Shown: piece by piece, positions 1 through 12,690 of the stretch
How the letters are laid out: every line of letters starts with the position of its first letter
Numbering within the stretch: the first letter of the stretch is position 1
Assembly: GCA_037176845.1 (NCBI GenBank)
Contig: JAYKXP010000030.1
Coordinates: 434,001-498,000 of the forward strand
From: Paramarasmius palmivorus
Taxonomy: Eukaryota > Basidiomycota > Agaricomycetes > Agaricales > Marasmiaceae
Length of the DNA: 64,000 bases
Direction: 5' to 3'
Notes under the pieces: generated by a model
What the model was told of the DNA's origin: nothing
Database searches by the model: none
Seen by the model: only the letters and a program-made list of their open reading frames with translations
Program-made: the position numbers and the translations under genes

Positions 1-1247
1 TCCTCGATATGTAGTTTTGAAAGGGTCGGTATATTTTGAAGAAGATGGATAATTTGGGTATCCGAAATGGGCACCCATTGCAATGACAAGGAAGTGAGTG
101 TACAAGCTGATCGTTCCAAGAAGTCGGTGACGCAGTTCCCCTCCCACCATTTCCAAGTGGTGCTGGGGGATTCGTCACACCCAGAGATGTGAAGGGAAGA
201 CAACCGCCTCGCTGTGATGTGATTCATTACATCCGTGACTTCTGAGCATTCGGAAGCCATTACAGTGAGCTGCTTGATATTGGATACTATGTGTTCCTCG
301 GAATGCTGTGCGCCGGGGTGGTGTACGCCGCCAACACAGTCGAGTTTTAATTGTTCGATGTTGTTAACAAGGGTCAAGAACAACAGGCCTGGTCGAGCAT
401 AGCTATCGAAAAGAGTGAGCGACCTGATCTGGCCCCAGGGCAGAGGACAGCCGACTGTCAAGGAACTGTTTGGTTTGAGCTCAAGGGAGGACAACGCAGG
501 GCAGTCACCAAACAGGTCGCAGTTGAACTCCATCGCAGCAGGAATATCGTGTGGTTCGCGGGATACTTTCAGAGATGAAAGAATCGGGAGACGTCCTTTA
601 ATGGGATGAAATACGGGGTGTTGGATGACTTCGTCCTTGACTCCCACAAACTCGACGGTACGCCAACGACCCGAGTGGTGAACGAGTGCATCCATAGCCG
701 GTATGAAGTCGCTGTGGAGATCGAAATCCCCGAAATCCAGAATCAGTTTTAGTGGAGATGTGTGTGACCGTTCTAAGAAAAGGTGCATGAGCCGTTCGAG
801 ACGATGGAATTTTCCTGTCCAATGGGATGGCTGGAAACATATTGATGCCCACAGAGACGCCATCCCTAGTGCAATGTCTCTCCAACGTCCACATATCTTT
901 GAAACAATGACCACCGGGTGACTGGATGATGTTTCTAGCCAATAGGTTCCTTCACAGACAAAGCCGAAAATAGTTCGTAGGATCTCCGGTGGCATGCGAT
1001 GAATTGGTGATAAAAGGGCGCGACATCTCGCGAATTTCTTCTTTAGACCACTGCGTTTATTCTCCAGCGCTACAATAGCTGCCCTGATCTTGTCCATCTC
1101 CTGTCGACGACCCTCCAACTCTTTTTCCAAGCTTGCCAAATCCTTCTCTATGTTGCTCAGGAGCTCCGTAACGATAGGTTGGTCTGAAGATGTGATAGTA
1201 CTCCGGAAGAGTCGTTGCATCGGGTTCGAGGCGGAGGTCGTGTCCAT
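1..1247 (-). CDS. F-box protein, coiled-coil type (C-terminus beyond left edge)
   Basis: One uninterrupted frame runs from the ATG at 1247 to the left edge (about 415 codons, no stop). Residues about 25-70 are a charged heptad-like helix (KDLASLEKELEGRRQEMDKI), followed by the F-box-like core SPIHRMPPEILRTIF and the second-helix part SKICGRWRDIALGMASLW. The rest is Leu-rich, with repeated L.SL.L spacing ending in ISDTQIIHLLQNIPTL. This organisation (coiled coil, F-box, degenerate LRR-like tail) is that of the large agaricomycete F-box family; such proteins are expected to act as substrate adaptors for SCF ubiquitin ligases. The broken gene at 8-9.5 kb is a paralogue sharing the same order and the DFL.RS.CT..SL motif. 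No introns are needed in the visible part. The substrate is unknown. Confidence 0.85.
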   Translation of the reverse strand, partial: MDTTSASNPMQRLFRSTITSSDQPIVTELLSNIEKDLASLEKELEGRRQEMDKIRAAIVALENKRSGLKKKFARCRALLSPIHRMPPEILRTIFGFVCEGTYWLETSSSHPVVIVSKICGRWRDIALGMASLWASICFQPSHWTGKFHRLERLMHLFLERSHTSPLKLILDFGDFDLHSDFIPAMDALVHHSGRWRTVEFVGVKDEVIQHPVFHPIKGRLPILSSLKVSREPHDIPAAMEFNCDLFGDCPALSSLELKPNSSLTVGCPLPWGQIRSLTLFDSYARPGLLFLTLVNNIEQLKLDCVGGVHHPGAQHSEEHIVSNIKQLTVMASECSEVTDVMNHITARRLSSLHISGCDESPSTTWKWWEGNCVTDFLERSACTLTSLSLQWVPISDTQIIHLLQNIPTLSKLHIE

Positions 1248-1572
1248 GGAGCTTGCGCGGGTTTCACTTCAATCTGGTGAAAACATCAGCTACGATAGCG
1301 TCCTGGGAGCTCAGGCAACACATACCGTAAATAAATCGTTCAATCACCCTGCCGAAAACAATGTCAGCTTTGGTAGAGACGAGATGATTTTGTCCCTACA
1401 GTGGTGGTCCAGAAACAAAGACGATAGCGCTTCAAGTTAGGCCTAGGCGCTATGAGCGTCTGAGCACTCGGGGCTTGTCGCTAGATTGTATTCACGGCAA
1501 CTTCTAAATACTCTATGGTGAAAAGTCTAAGGTGCAGGCCTAAGTAGGGAGCTGTGACTAAGGGTATCTGCT

Positions 1573-4369
<2,797 letters not shown>

Positions 4370-4409
4370 GATTGGGGTCTTGATGAATCAAGGGCCAGGA
4401 TATCGCGCT

Positions 4410-4419
4410 CCTTATATGT
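4410..4419 (-). promoter_or_regulatory. TATA-like box of GMC oxidoreductase copy 1
   Basis: CATATAAGG on the minus strand lies about 40-50 nt upstream of the ATG at 4369, a usual spacing for a fungal TATA element with a short 5' UTR. Confidence 0.45.
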
Positions 4420-5123
4420 CGCGTTCGCTTTTGGGCATCTGGAAACATGCGTGAAATTTGAAAGTAAGCCGGACTTGTAAGCTGTAGCATATGCATAAGG
4501 TAGGTTTGCAAAATGATGACGACGGAGGAGCGTATAAACCAATTTCGAGATATTGATAAGATAAATATCCCAGGTAAACACCGTCTATAAAAGGCTCATC
4601 TTGAGCTTGCGGCTGGGTTTTCGACAATGTCCACGGTAATGCCCAGCCTTGCACAAGTCCTTTTGCATTGGAACGTGGTCGACACCTCCGCTCTGCCATA
4701 GTTTCTTGAACGAATCTATCCTGTAGGGAAGTGGTGGCGTCATGGTGTATGCCATACGGAGGCCTCGTTTCTGATTATGATTTTCCGAGAGGCGACCCGG
4801 AACAACTCTGAGGCTCAAAGCTTGTTGTTCGAGTCTCTAGGAACAGCTACACCATCGCAACGGCTTGGTAATATGTGGCCGTAACTCCGACGGAAAGATT
4901 CGACCTTGAAAAGAAGGAACCGTGAACGTTAGGATTCAACGGTATTAGTCTTCCGTCGTCCATGTCCCACAGATTCTGAGACACTGGCGGTTGGTGGTTG
5001 GTTGCAAAATCTGACGTGGGAGTAGAGAGGAAGGTGTGAGAATTTCTCATGTGGCTTTTTCGGCATCTTATCTTATCGTACACGTCAAATCAGAATCTTA
5101 TCGCACACATGTCACTGGAGCCT
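4420..5123. other. Intergenic region upstream of GMC copy 1
   Basis: About 0.7 kb between the GMC start and the end of the peptidase gene. The open frames here are short, without recognisable domains or coherent splice sites. It presumably holds the GMC promoter; nothing else is identified. Confidence 0.5.
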
Positions 5124-5175
5124 GAGTACTAGTACTAGCAAAAAAATGACTAATCTTTTTGCTGCACTAGTACTC
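5124..5175. repeat. Interrupted hairpin overlapping the peptidase stop codon
   Basis: Two stem blocks pair: 5124-5133 with 5166-5175 (GAGTACTAGT/ACTAGTACTC, 10 bp) and 5137-5144 with 5156-5163 (AGCAAAAA/TTTTTGCT, 8 bp), with a small asymmetric bulge and an 11-nt loop. The TAG of the peptidase gene (5167-5169) lies in one arm. The outer arm is itself part of the palindrome GAGTACTAGTACTC. Confidence 0.7.
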
Positions 5176-7683
5176 CTGGAGCCTAGACCTGAACCACTCT
5201 GCAGTGCGCAGGAAAGTGATCCTTGTTGCCTCTACACCGTCGAGAGGATGTCCATCATCCTGGAACCACAACATCTCCACTCCATCATCCTCTCCACTTC
5301 TTGCGTGCTTGCCTCCTTGTTTCGCTCTGGCTGCCTTGAGCGCATGATAATAGTCAATCCCTTGCGTTGGGGCAACACGTCTATCCGAGCCTCCAATACA
5401 CAACAGCACCGCGGCTTTGACCTTCTCAACATGAGCGATGGGAGAAGCTTTGAATAGCGTCCCATATAAGTCCGGGGTCATGAGCCCGATAGAATCCACC
5501 TGAGGGATTGAACGTCCGTCAGATCCAACCTCGCTGGACAAAATCGGGTAGTCTCGTCCAAATTCTGCCCAGTACCAATCCCTAATATCAGACGTCGATA
5601 ACTCCCCACAAGACATGACTGGGTTACGAAGCGAGGCTGCAGTGAACGTATCAGGATATTGACCAATCACTGGAATGTACGGGACACCCATCAGTGAATG
5701 TGCAAGTTTATACTGTAATCACTCACGATGTCCAGAGAGGAAACCACCGTGACTCCCCCCAAAAACGAATAGCTTGGATGGGGCTTCTTCTGCAACACCG
5801 AGTTTAACCATATGTCTGGTGGACGCAATGCAATCGCCGACGTCTAAGGTACCGCAGTTCCCCAAGAGCGCGCGTACGTGGGTTTCACCGAAACCTAAAG
5901 AGCCAGTGTAGTTTGGAATAGACAAGTTATCTGTAATGCAAAGATAAAGCAGGCTGACGCTATAGCCAAAAGTACGACTTACACCCTTCGAGTGCTAGAG
6001 TAGCTATCGTGGTTTCAAACCGAGCAAAGCTGGTCGCGTGAGGACCTCCGTGGGGTATAACGATATGTGGAGGTATTTGTGTTTTGCCTTCCTTGGGATG
6101 CTGAACGAGAATGGATTCCGTTGGGTGACGATCGGGAATGGGGATGATGTCGACTTTAAGGGCGCGTAAACCCTCTTGAACTATGATAGAGTAAGTACGT
6201 GTATGAGCGAAATGCATGTCGTGAAAACCAACCTGAAGCAGGTAATAAGGACAAGGATTCTTGCAGCACCTTCCAAGAGACGTTTCCTTCTCCATCGAAT
6301 TCGCCCAGGACAATCTCGAATGGGACTGTATTCGAGCTTCGAGCGCAGACAACACGCTTGCTGTTGTCCGTGCAGAGAACGCTCCAGCTGTATGGCAACT
6401 CATCCTCGATTGGTGTCAAGTTCTTCACGGTACCATCGTCGAGAGAAATCAAAAGGATCGTACTGCGTGATCCCCAGACGGAATGTACTGCGAGGTGCTC
6501 TCCGCTGTCGAGCCTGATAATAGGTGAACTGGGAAAAGTAGGATCTGGATAGAATCCGGGAAATCCTCCAGGACTTGAAGGGGCGTCGACAATATCGACC
6601 ACCGACTTGATACTACTTTCAGAGAAACCGTCACCTATGGCTTCTGCCAAACCGACTGACTGTAGGCGGGTCGTCGCCCAGTGGGCTCCACCAGTCGGGC
6701 AAGCTAGCCAGAAAAGCCTAGGCGAGTCTCCAGCTTGAAACACACGAGGTGAACGACACGAAGACTTGGGAGGCGTAAGCTTGAAGACTTTGGTTTCCAC
6801 ATCGATGGCTTCCTTTTCTGCTTTCTCTACGGCATCCTTCAGCCCATTGACATCGAGGGTCAGCCTCCAAATGCCCGAAGGTCGATTGAAACAGCCCTTG
6901 ATACCGAGTAATCGTCCACCAAACGTGTGTTCGTATCCGGTCGCGAAAAGGACGCTTTCTTTGTCGGTGAAGATGGGTTGACCGAATAGAACATCTGGAG
7001 TGTTGGTTATGACATGAACGAGGCTAGTTTTATCATGCTCGACATCCCACTTGAACAAGAATATGGCGGGCCGTTTCTTATCGGGAAGACCTTCCCCAAA
7101 GGATTGTTTGTAGAGGTAATGGGCGGGTGTGTCTTTGGATTGTGTAAATTTCTCCTCAGCGACGTAAAGAATGGTATTCTCAGCAGGCGAAAAGGACAAG
7201 GACGACAGCTGATCTATTAGTATCCAACGCAAGTCTGAGCATAGTTCTGAATCACCAAATGAAATGAGACGCTCACCGTCGTTGTAAAAGCTTCCATGAA
7301 TATCCGTCACGTCTTTACAGACCACAACCCTCTCCTTGTCCCAAATCTCCACAAAACGCTTTTTCTTTTCTCCTGATCCAGTCTCCCGAAGAATGGCACG
7401 ATATTTCCGCGATTCGGACACGCTGGAGTGCACAATTTCGTTAATCTCTTGATTGGGCGAAGAGGTCGAAGAGTTGGGAGTAATGAAAATGGTTTTGGAC
7501 AGAGTTCGCTTCGCGTTTCTTGTATGATCTCGCGCCAAGGAGTTCAGCTGAATCACTGAAGATAGGATCTTGTGTTAGAATGAGATTCGTTGTAATTCCC
7601 ATCGGATACGTACCATCCTTGTCAACGAACGAAGCAGAGGTGGGAATAGGCAATTGAGCGAGAAGATCGTATGTTCTGGCCAT
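5167..7683 (-). CDS. Acylaminoacyl-peptidase (serine peptidase family S9)
   Basis: The N-terminal part (MARTYDLLAQLPIPTSASF, start at 7683) leads into a roughly 450-residue beta-propeller-like region in one long exon. The C-terminal alpha/beta-hydrolase domain follows. It has the oxyanion motif IPHGGPHAT, the nucleophile motif GGSHGGFLSGH, the acid residue in GGSDRRV and the catalytic His in DDGHPLDG, ending RSRLQEY. Order and size (about 730 aa after splicing) fit acylamino-acid-releasing enzyme, which removes N-acylated residues from short peptides in the cytosol. The frame stays open upstream to an ATG at 7785 (MVWQIVRPYYTR), so a longer N-terminus, possibly a mitochondrial presequence, cannot be excluded; 7683 is chosen because it matches the usual family start. 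A dipeptidyl-peptidase of the same clan is a less likely alternative. Confidence 0.85.
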
Positions 7684-7957
7684 ATAGGCTTTTGCAATTG
7701 AGGAGAACACGCGATGTTTATAAGGGAGGACCGTGGGGCTTTGAACGACTCGTGTGTAATACGGCCGTACGATTTGCCATACCATGTCAGTCGCTCCAGT
7801 CAAGACTGGTCAATGTTGGACGTAACCCGACGTAACACGAGCCAATTCACTTCGAGTCCGACAAAATTACTTACAATGACATGTCATTGGCGCTGTGATT
7901 TTGATGGTACTAAGTTGGCACTTCCATTTACACTCGCGTACATTAACAAGTATTGTA

Positions 7958-9547
7958 CTACACATTCATGGAACGAGGCGACACAGCCTGCTCAATCTCG
8001 ACGTCCATTCCTACGTCCTTGAACATGAATAGGTTCTGTGGCGAATCCACTGGGCGTAGTTGTCCTTCCAATGTGATCGACACAGACTGGATGCAGTCAA
8101 CTCCAATTTGGCGAGCATATCCAGGATCTGGAAGCCACCGGGAAAGGATGGCTTTCGCAAGTGCTTCTTGGTCCATATTTCTACTACAAACCTTCAATGA
8201 GAGGTGAGTAAGGCGGGGCAATAATTGGGATGGAGAAGGCTTGCTGTTATAGCTCAACGAAAGGGATTGGATGAACGACTTGGTCAGGATTTGTTTGTAC
8301 CAGTGCCAACCAGACCGTGTTGGGTACTCGCAGATTGACAACTTCTTGAGCGTTGGCAATGACTGCAGAAGCGATATTGTTTGTTGATCTATGATGGGGA
8401 TGTAGGCAAGGGTCAGGGAGGTTATTGTGCAACCTGAGCGAGCGAGAAAATCGTGCAGTGGCCTCTCATCCCACCCTGTCCAGGTTATGTCCTCGTTCGT
8501 GAAACACGCCGGTCCCGAAATTGCGACAGTATGTGTGTATGGAAGCATTAGATGGTCGAAGATAGTGGCGAATTCGTGCTGAAATTCAGCATACGCAGAT
8601 AGTGATGATAGCTTCGAAGATACGATGTTCCCATGATACGTTTCGCGTGAGACATGATAGTGATTGTCATCGTCCTTGAACTCAAGCCTCTCGATATTTG
8701 GAAACAAAGACAGGGCTGACAAACCAGGACCAGATCCCGTTCTGAAGAAGGATAGATCCTGGATTTGTGACCATGGAAAAAATCAGATTGCCATGGGGTG
8801 TAAGCCCTGGTTCAAGGACGAGAGAAGTGAGGGACGGACAGAACCCGAAGATGTCGATGACAGGGAACTGTCCAGTTGGGTCTTCGGGTTCGTCGAAACT
8901 GATGACCTCCAGATGTTCGAGGATGGGGAGGCATCCTCGTATGACCTGGAAGACAGGAAGGGTGAAGGTGAGTTCCTTCACTTCCAGGTACATGGTACGC
9001 CACCGCCTGCAATTATCAATAATAGCCCGCAATGCAGGTATCTCTTCCGTCAATATACCCGTGGGAGTAGTAGATGAAAATTGCAAACGCATATCCAAAG
9101 GAAATGCCTCGGAGCGGCATAAAAAGAGCTGCACCATCTGTAGTAGCTTGTCATGGTTCGGATGATGCATATTATCAAAGGCGATCTCCATAGACGACCA
9201 TAGGCTCGGTGTTGAGCACGCCACCGCCCTCCATCTGCTGCATACCATTGAGAGAACGAAGACACGAGGAGCGGATCGACAACCGTATGGTTGAACGATG
9301 TCGTGTCTACCACAAAGATGTTGGAGAGAATCTCGGACGGCAGCTTGTGCACAGGGGACAGGAGGGATCGATATGAAACAAGTGTCTTCTCCATGGCATG
9401 CTGCTTATTGTCGAGCCAAACGATGGCGGCGCGATGTTTGTTGATTTCGACATGGTTTTCCCTGATGTCTTTCTTTAAATCGTTAATTGCTTCAGCGACG
9501 CGTTGTCGTTCGGAAATCGGGAGTAAGTCACGGGAGAAGGTCTCCAT
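7958..9547 (-). pseudogene. F-box protein gene with two reading-frame breaks
   Basis: The start METFSRDLLPISERQRV (9547) is followed by a coiled coil (AINDLKKDIRENHVEINKHR) and the F-box core SPVHKLPSEILSNIF. Near 9247 the frame must change: the expected continuation VCSRWRAVACSTPSLWSSM lies in another frame, with no plausible intron. At 8777-8782 a run of six A (T on the coding strand) adds one base; removing it joins the frame carrying LTPHGNLI to that carrying PWSQIQDLSFF, matching PWGQIRSLTLF in the paralogue at 1-1247. The remainder (SALSLFPNIERLEF to SPRSMNV, stop at 7958) is intact and Leu-rich. Either this is a young pseudogene or both breaks are sequence errors; the homopolymer site favours an error at least there. 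Confidence 0.75.
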
Positions 9548-11458
9548 CGCGACGAAACTGACAGGTTCCGGTTGAAAACGCGGTCTCGATATGAAAAAAA
9601 TAACAGCGCACCTCTAACACACCCAGCACTAACAGTAATTCGGGTCCTACCCAACTCAACAAAACGCGACCTAAAATTCCTATGTGAGTTTCCTGATAGA
9701 AAAAAATTAGCACTACCAGGGTTCTACTTGCCTTTGAATGTGGCGGACGCCGGAAAGATTCCTGGCAATTGGGGTGCTTGAGGGTGGTTTTGCGTCAAGA
9801 TGTTTTTTGAGTCTCTTGTTGTAGATATTCCCGCGCTCTCAATCGGCTCCGGTCCGGGTCTGGACTCTGATTCATATCTATCTATCTATCTATCCTTGCC
9901 TTCCGTCGCATCTGTGTCCACTGTCCAGGGCATCCGGTCCTGACGCTTCCCTTTCCCTTCCCTCTCGCTCTGGCATGCGATATACCTGAACACAACCGTG
10001 ATTTTCATGCTCCGCAGCACTTTCTGGTGAGTTGAATAAAAAGATGATCAGTGATGTGATCTCATTCTGTTCCAATTTTTTTTTTACTTAGCGGCTAAAT
10101 GAGAAACCGCTATCCCGATCATCTTATGCACAGGAAATCGTCTGGAAGCTGAATATCACCGTTCCGGATAGGTGCTTGCACTATCGAGAAGCTCTTATCA
10201 AGTTCAACGGGATTGCCCGGTCCCTTTCGAAAAGCGTTATGCGATGCAGCGAAGAGGAAACTGACTGTCAAAGAGCAGGAGCAGGAAAAGAGGAAGACAG
10301 AGGGCTCATATGAGATCGGTTTCTTTGGGGAATAGTACTTTTTTTCATCCGTTTTCATTGTGGTAAGCTGAGGCAGTGTATCCACTGACAACACAACCGT
10401 GTACAACGAGCTGGTTTGTTCTTTGACCTACAAGTATTGCAATCTCTGCTCAACAAGACGGGAACCAATAACACAGTGTACTGTATGTGACAATGTAACC
10501 ATTCTCGTCTTCATCATTCACTGTTCACAACCAATTATACTCATCGATCTCAGCAGATAGGTATCTCATTCGGTGCTGAGCCCTTTAAACTTCACTGGTA
10601 CGACGGTCTGATCCACGATGGATACTGTCCCTCTTAGGGATAGCGCACGCATCGGTTCAAGGTAACATTTTGTTCTATACCTCCATGAAACCCGTAATAG
10701 CGCTTAGTTGGTGTTCACCGACCTCGTGTGATATGGCTCGCTTTCGAGCCTAATCCCTTTCACTTCAACTCAACTCGGCAAATGCAGTAGTAATTCAGTT
10801 CAAAATCGTGTGGAAACGAAACCTCTTGATACACGGGTGCTGTTGGCATGTCATTGGAGTGAGAGTAGCTAAGCAAGTCTTTTTCGGATCGTGACCATGT
10901 CAGTATCAATCACAATCTAGCAGTTTCTTGGGCTAATAAACAAAAATTGAAGATGCACGATACTTTCCGAGATGCCACTACTCGAAGTCGTATTCCGCTC
11001 ATGCTCAGACAGCTACTTCAGGATGTAGCTGCTGAAGAATGAGTGCTAAAGGACTGATGACTAGACTTGCGAGTCCGTGCCCTTGCTTGATTGAGACACA
11101 CGAATCTCGAATTTTAAGAGAGGGTGTGGAGCAGCCCAGTAAAGCGATACGCTCAAACGTGAGTAGTTCTTGGTTTCGATGGATCTAACGATGGTATTAA
11201 GCCATTTCCTTCTCGACGATCATCACCTTCATTTGTTTTCACATCTGGATCTCGAAACTATGTGATGGCAGCCTGGATACCGGTCCCCTATACTTCCTGG
11301 ATTGCCAGAGGTTGCCGCTCTGAATTTCAGAGCGGGAGTTCATCATGATCCACATTCATTAGCTGCGTGGGGTGGCGCCAGCTGGTCTACAAAAGACCGA
11401 CAGTCTTGTGAACTGTACATCATTCAACCCAACCTCGCGATCAGCCCTACCGTCTGGG
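9548..11458. other. 1.9-kb intergenic region
   Basis: I see no protein-coding gene, tRNA or transposon here. The open frames are short and lack family motifs. It contains a small TATC microsatellite (9874-9893) and presumably the divergent promoters of the F-box gene and the UbiA gene. Confidence 0.5.
9874..9893. repeat. (TATC)n microsatellite
   Basis: About five consecutive TATC tetranucleotides, read directly from the sequence. Confidence 0.9.
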
Positions 11459-12639
11459 ATGGTAGAGATGGCTAAGCTTCGTAGGCCTGCCAGTATACTC
11501 CTTGAAAGCCTATACACGCTATTTCTCTTCGTCAAGAACGACCAGTTTGCAGTCATTTTGCCATGTGTGAGTAACATTTCACGCTTGTGTAGTGAATTGT
11601 CGTTCATTGTTTACGGTAGGTCACCGTTGCAATTGCAGTGGCTGGCCCAACAGACATGGCCACGTTCCTTCAGGCTCTTTTGTGGATGGAAATCCACTTG
11701 CTAGCTTTCAATGTGCGTTAAAGCAGACCAGTGTCAAGCTTGGAAGGGACTGAAATCACTATCGATCCTAGATCCAGAATCAAGCAACAGGCATCGCTGA
11801 GGATAGGATTTGCAAGCCATGGAGACCGTTCGCCTCCAACCGCGTTTCCCTTGACAACGCCTTGACTATCTTCGCTGTCACTGTCGTTGTAATGCTAGGC
11901 TACAGTGTCTACCATGGCTTGCTATCATTAAGCCTCACATATCTGGTTGCGATAACAGTGTACAACTACGGGTTGTCGAAGAGCCCACTTCTGAAAAATC
12001 CACTGAGTGGTTTCGGCTATTTCTGTTCCACGTGGGGTTCAATGTACATTATAGGTATGTTCGTTGATACTACGTGTGTGTTTGCTTATCATATAACGCT
12101 CAACACAGGGCATAATCAACCTCTGAGTACTGTTTCGGCCCACAGTGCATTCGCGAGTTGGTTGACTTACGCTGTCACCGTGAGTTCGTCGGGTTCTTTC
12201 CTCGTGATACGATACTGGAACGCTTCATAAAGGGACATGCTCAAGACTTTCGAGATCGTTCCGGCGATGTGCTGATGGGGCGCAAGACCATCCCGCTGAT
12301 CTTCTCGCAGCGCGTGGCTCGTGGTTACCTGATATGTGCTCTGTTTGGGACTACTTGTGGTCTCATCAAGCTATGGTCACCCCCTCCATCTGTTATATAC
12401 GTTTTCACGTTCCTGTGTCTAGGAACTTCCATGAGATTTGCCATGCTACGCACAGAGGAGGAGGACGAAATCAATTATGTTTGCTACGCGGTGAGTTTCA
12501 GCCCGAGCTATGTGTGGCAGTGTCGTGCTGACTCCATGTCAACTTCAAGGTCTGGCTTATTCTGGCACATTTCCTACCCATTTTTGGACGAGTTGATGTT
12601 TGGAATACATATTTGACGGCTCATTTTCGTGGGGAGTAG
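11459..12639 (+). CDS. UbiA-superfamily integral membrane prenyltransferase or terpene-cyclase-like protein
   Basis: Spliced exons give a polytopic protein of about 290 aa starting MVEMAKLRRPASILLESLYT. It carries NQATGIAEDRICKPWRP, the first Asp/Glu-rich prenyl-diphosphate site, and GHAQDFRDRSGDVLMGRKTI, the second (DxxDxxGD). Several hydrophobic helices separate them, and it ends VWNTYLTAHFRGE before TAG. At least five short introns with clean GT-AG ends are visible, for example 12055-12110 and 12490-12549. UbiA enzymes bind prenyl diphosphates in the membrane and either transfer the prenyl group or, in some fungal members, cyclise it. The non-canonical NQ..ED form of motif 1 is common in basidiomycete members, so substrate and product remain open. 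It converges on GMC copy 2, with 51 bp between stop codons. An in-frame ATG at 11372 is an alternative start. Confidence 0.82.
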
Positions 12640-12690
12640 CAACGCAAGTAAATGACAGTCCAACACCGGTCTCATTTTGCACACACACTC

